The notes below the pieces were generated by a model. That model was not told the DNA's origin and did not search any database. It was given only the letters and a program-made list of their open reading frames with translations. This document shows positions 14,895 through 16,181 of a stretch of DNA of 16,181 nt, piece after piece. This stretch comes from Oscillospiraceae bacterium (GTDB taxonomy: Bacteria; Bacillota_A; Clostridia; Oscillospirales; Oscillospiraceae): assembly GCA_017415945.1 (NCBI GenBank), contig JAFQDR010000194.1:1-16181 (forward strand). Direction: 5' to 3'. A program made the translations under genes and the position numbers. Each line of letters starts with the position of its first letter. Position 1 is the stretch's first letter.

Positions 14895-15254
14895 TTAGTC
14901 ATCGTTTTTGCAGGAATGCATTGTCGTTTTCAATTCAGCAACAATTTTTAGAATGGAATCAATCTCGTTGGGGGTGCAATCTGAGAGCAATTCTGCAAAT
15001 TCATCATTATACAGATTGTTGACCTCCGGGATGTTGAGACGGAGCAATGAATCCGCAGAAATCTGCAAGGCCTCGGCGATTTTGATGAATGTATTGAGCA
15101 TCATATTGCTCTTACCAAGTTCAATATCGCTGATTTGCGGCAAGGAAAGCTGAGCCTTTTCCGCCAGGTCCGCTTGACTCATCATCTTTTTGAGTCGTAT
15201 CTCTCGAATCCGAGCACCGATTTTCTTCAAATCGCCGGTGCGTATATCGCCCAT
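14895..15254 (-). CDS. XRE-family transcriptional regulator
   Basis: A 119-residue regulator with an N-terminal lambda-repressor-like helix-turn-helix (about residues 11-66): IGARIREIRLKKMMSQADLAEKAQLSLPQISDIELGKSNM. A C-terminal helical part (about 85-112) contains AELLSDCTPNEIDSILKIVAELK. The divergent gene at 15396 has the same architecture and a related C-terminal motif (AELADCSEYELRILFDVLKAAK), so the two are paralogues. ATG 15254 follows GGAGG. It probably controls its own promoter and perhaps the divergent one, or element genes; no operator is assigned. Confidence 0.87.
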   Translation of the reverse strand: MGDIRTGDLKKIGARIREIRLKKMMSQADLAEKAQLSLPQISDIELGKSNMMLNTFIKIAEALQISADSLLRLNIPEVNNLYNDEFAELLSDCTPNEIDSILKIVAELKTTMHSCKNDD

Positions 15255-15295
15255 TTCCTCACCTCCATATAAACTCCGAACTATAATCTATACTA

Positions 15296-15324
15296 ATTAT
15301 ATAGGTTAAAGGCGAATTTGTATA
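15296..15324 (-). promoter_or_regulatory. Candidate promoter of the - strand XRE gene
   Basis: On the - strand TATAAT (15301-15296) stands 17 bases after TATACA (15324-15319), which matches the -35 consensus at four of six bases. The start codon is about 40 bases downstream. It lies in the 141-base divergent region between the two XRE genes. Confidence 0.45.
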
Positions 15325-15355
15325 TAAACCATTCCCGATGTTATAGCCTCCAAGG

Positions 15356-15361
15356 TATAAT
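15356..15361 (+). promoter_or_regulatory. -10 box of the + strand XRE gene
   Basis: A perfect TATAAT lies 35 bases before ATG 15396. The -35 position (15333-15338) is poor, so this promoter may be weak or activated. Its closeness to the divergent promoter means one regulator could act on both. Confidence 0.4.
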
Positions 15362-15395
15362 TATATTGAGAAAATTTTTTTGGAGGTATTTCAAC

Positions 15396-15752
15396 ATGAA
15401 ATTCAACTACTTCTCACTCGGCAAACAAATCAAGGCTGCAAGAAAGAAAAAGGGACTCACACAAGCCTGGCTTTCGGAAAAGATTGATGTCTCACCCTCG
15501 TATGTCAGCTACATAGAGAGCGGAACAAAGAGCATGAGCCTCGAAACCTTTGTCCTGATCGCCAATGAACTCAATGTATCGGCAGATGAACTTCTGCACG
15601 ACAACCTTGTAAACACAGTGCGTGTCTCGAATCATCGGTTCGCGGCAGAGCTGGCTGATTGTTCTGAGTACGAGCTTCGAATCCTTTTTGATGTCCTAAA
15701 GGCAGCAAAGAAGGCTTTACGTGATCACCGGTTTCTGTACAAACGGCAGTGA
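15396..15752 (+). CDS. XRE-family transcriptional regulator
   Basis: A 118-residue paralogue of the divergent XRE regulator. The helix-turn-helix covers about residues 7-62 (LGKQIKAARKKKGLTQAWLSEKIDVSPSYVSYIESGTKSM), and the C-terminal part carries FAAELADCSEYELRILFDVLKAAKKAL. ATG 15396 is chosen because GGAGGT (15382-15387) lies eight bases upstream; an in-frame TTG at 15318 would add 26 residues across the promoter. The gene is followed by 232 bases before the AbrB-type gene. It probably represses or activates element promoters; its target is unknown. Confidence 0.88.
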   Translation: MKFNYFSLGKQIKAARKKKGLTQAWLSEKIDVSPSYVSYIESGTKSMSLETFVLIANELNVSADELLHDNLVNTVRVSNHRFAAELADCSEYELRILFDVLKAAKKALRDHRFLYKRQ

Positions 15753-15797
15753 AATCAGTATACACCCGGTGAGTCAGAAATGGAATATCCCACGAGT

Positions 15798-15820
15798 CAT
15801 CACTTAAACCTGTGGTGATG
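15798..15820 (+). other. Weak hairpin after the XRE gene
   Basis: CATCAC (15798-15803) pairs with GTGATG (15815-15820), followed by TTTC only. It may be a weak terminator of the XRE gene. The nearby ATGTTTCAAACAT palindrome (15818-15830) could instead be an operator. Neither is strong. Confidence 0.25.
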
Positions 15821-15888
15821 TTTCAAACATGAGTCTGGACACTCAAAACCTGTTCAAGAAATGTTTACCTCGAGCGGAGCCGCTTCTA

Positions 15889-15917
15889 TTGACAAAATCC
15901 TAAAAATAGTATATAAT
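15889..15917 (+). promoter_or_regulatory. Consensus sigma-A promoter of the AbrB-type gene
   Basis: TTGACA (15889-15894) and TATAAT (15912-15917) are both perfect and separated by exactly 17 bases. Transcription should start near 15924, leaving a leader of about 60 bases to ATG 15985. The leader holds a direct repeat AAGTTTG at 15943-15949 and 15955-15961, which may be an operator for the gene's own product. Confidence 0.85.
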
Positions 15918-15984
15918 ATTCTTGAAAGTAAAGAAACCAAGAAAGTTTGAAATCAAGTTTGCATATACTATCAGGGAGGACGAA

Positions 15985-16181
15985 ATGAATACAGCAATTG
16001 TGAAAGGCGGATCCACGGTGGATAAGAAGATCGTAAGCATCTCTTCCAAAAGACAGATTACTATACCGCAGAAGTTCTTTGCAATGCTCGGCTTCTCAGA
16101 CGAAGCAGAGTGTATTGTTCGCGGAAATGAACTTGTGATTCGTCCTGCGAGACAGAATGCAGGCGGAGAGTTCGCCGAACA
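15985..16181 (+). CDS. AbrB/MazE/SpoVT-type DNA-binding protein (partial, runs off the edge)
   Basis: The first 65 residues are visible. Residues 16-55 form an AbrB/MazE swapped-hairpin domain: KIVSISSKRQITIPQKFFAMLGFSD, then ECIVRGNELVIRP. The family binds DNA as a dimer, either as transition-state regulators or as antitoxins that repress their own operon. ATG 15985 follows GGGAGGA (15974-15980). The strong promoter and repeats in the leader fit autoregulation. Whether a toxin gene follows cannot be seen, since the window ends inside this gene. Confidence 0.85.
   Translation, partial: MNTAIVKGGSTVDKKIVSISSKRQITIPQKFFAMLGFSDEAECIVRGNELVIRPARQNAGGEFAE

Noticed and set aside
15764..15836. Three GAGTC-containing repeats
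   Set aside because: The copies are very short with irregular spacing (23 and 37 bases), which is compatible with chance.

Overview
The window looks like an accessory, mobile-element segment from a gut-type Firmicute, most likely a Clostridia/Ruminococcaceae-like bacterium. The grounds are moderate base composition, strong AGGAGG-type ribosome binding sites, consensus TTGACA/TATAAT promoters, and a gene set (region-4-only sigma-like protein, Rad3/DinG-type helicase, SHOCT mini-protein, tandem large serine recombinases, ParB-like proteins, XRE and AbrB regulators) typical of integrative elements in that group. The genus assignment is inference. No rRNA, tRNA or CRISPR array was seen. The left and right edges cut through unknown context.

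Layout. (1) 1-828: a stem-loop-rich leader, then a sigma-70 region-4-like gene. (2) 829-1385: 557 bases without a convincing gene but with about ten clean stem-loops, including one with a GAAA tetraloop; this is a candidate structured RNA or long leader. (3) 1386-4745, + strand: DinG/Rad3-type Fe-S helicase, a coupled SHOCT-like mini-gene, and an unrecognised 304-residue protein. (4) 4746-4916: a regulatory region with a TATAAT box and two CACTTTA-N6-TAAAGTG palindromes, which together also form a 27-base imperfect inverted repeat just before the ribosome binding site. (5) 4917-8981, + strand: a tight operon of three serine-recombinase-family genes; the first and third are complete, the middle one has only the DNA-binding and zinc-ribbon parts.

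(6) 14432 down to 8997, - strand: a second tight operon, convergent with the first and ending at a shared hairpin. In order it encodes a resolvase-like domain that has lost its catalytic serine and arginines, a full serine recombinase whose zinc-ribbon region is replaced by another domain, two standalone proteins related to that domain, and two ParB-like proteins. (7) 14441-16181: a zinc-ribbon mini-protein and an XRE regulator (- strand, with an intrinsic terminator), a divergent paralogous XRE regulator (+ strand), and a perfect sigma-A promoter driving an AbrB/MazE-type gene that runs off the right edge.

Working together (inference): within 9.5 kb there are five serine-recombinase-family polypeptides, three catalytically intact and two incomplete in complementary ways (one with only DNA-binding parts, one with only a dead catalytic fold). 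This suggests recombination complexes with non-catalytic partner subunits. The palindromes before the + operon look like a control point, and the XRE/AbrB genes are candidate regulators, but no sequence evidence links any particular regulator to any operator.
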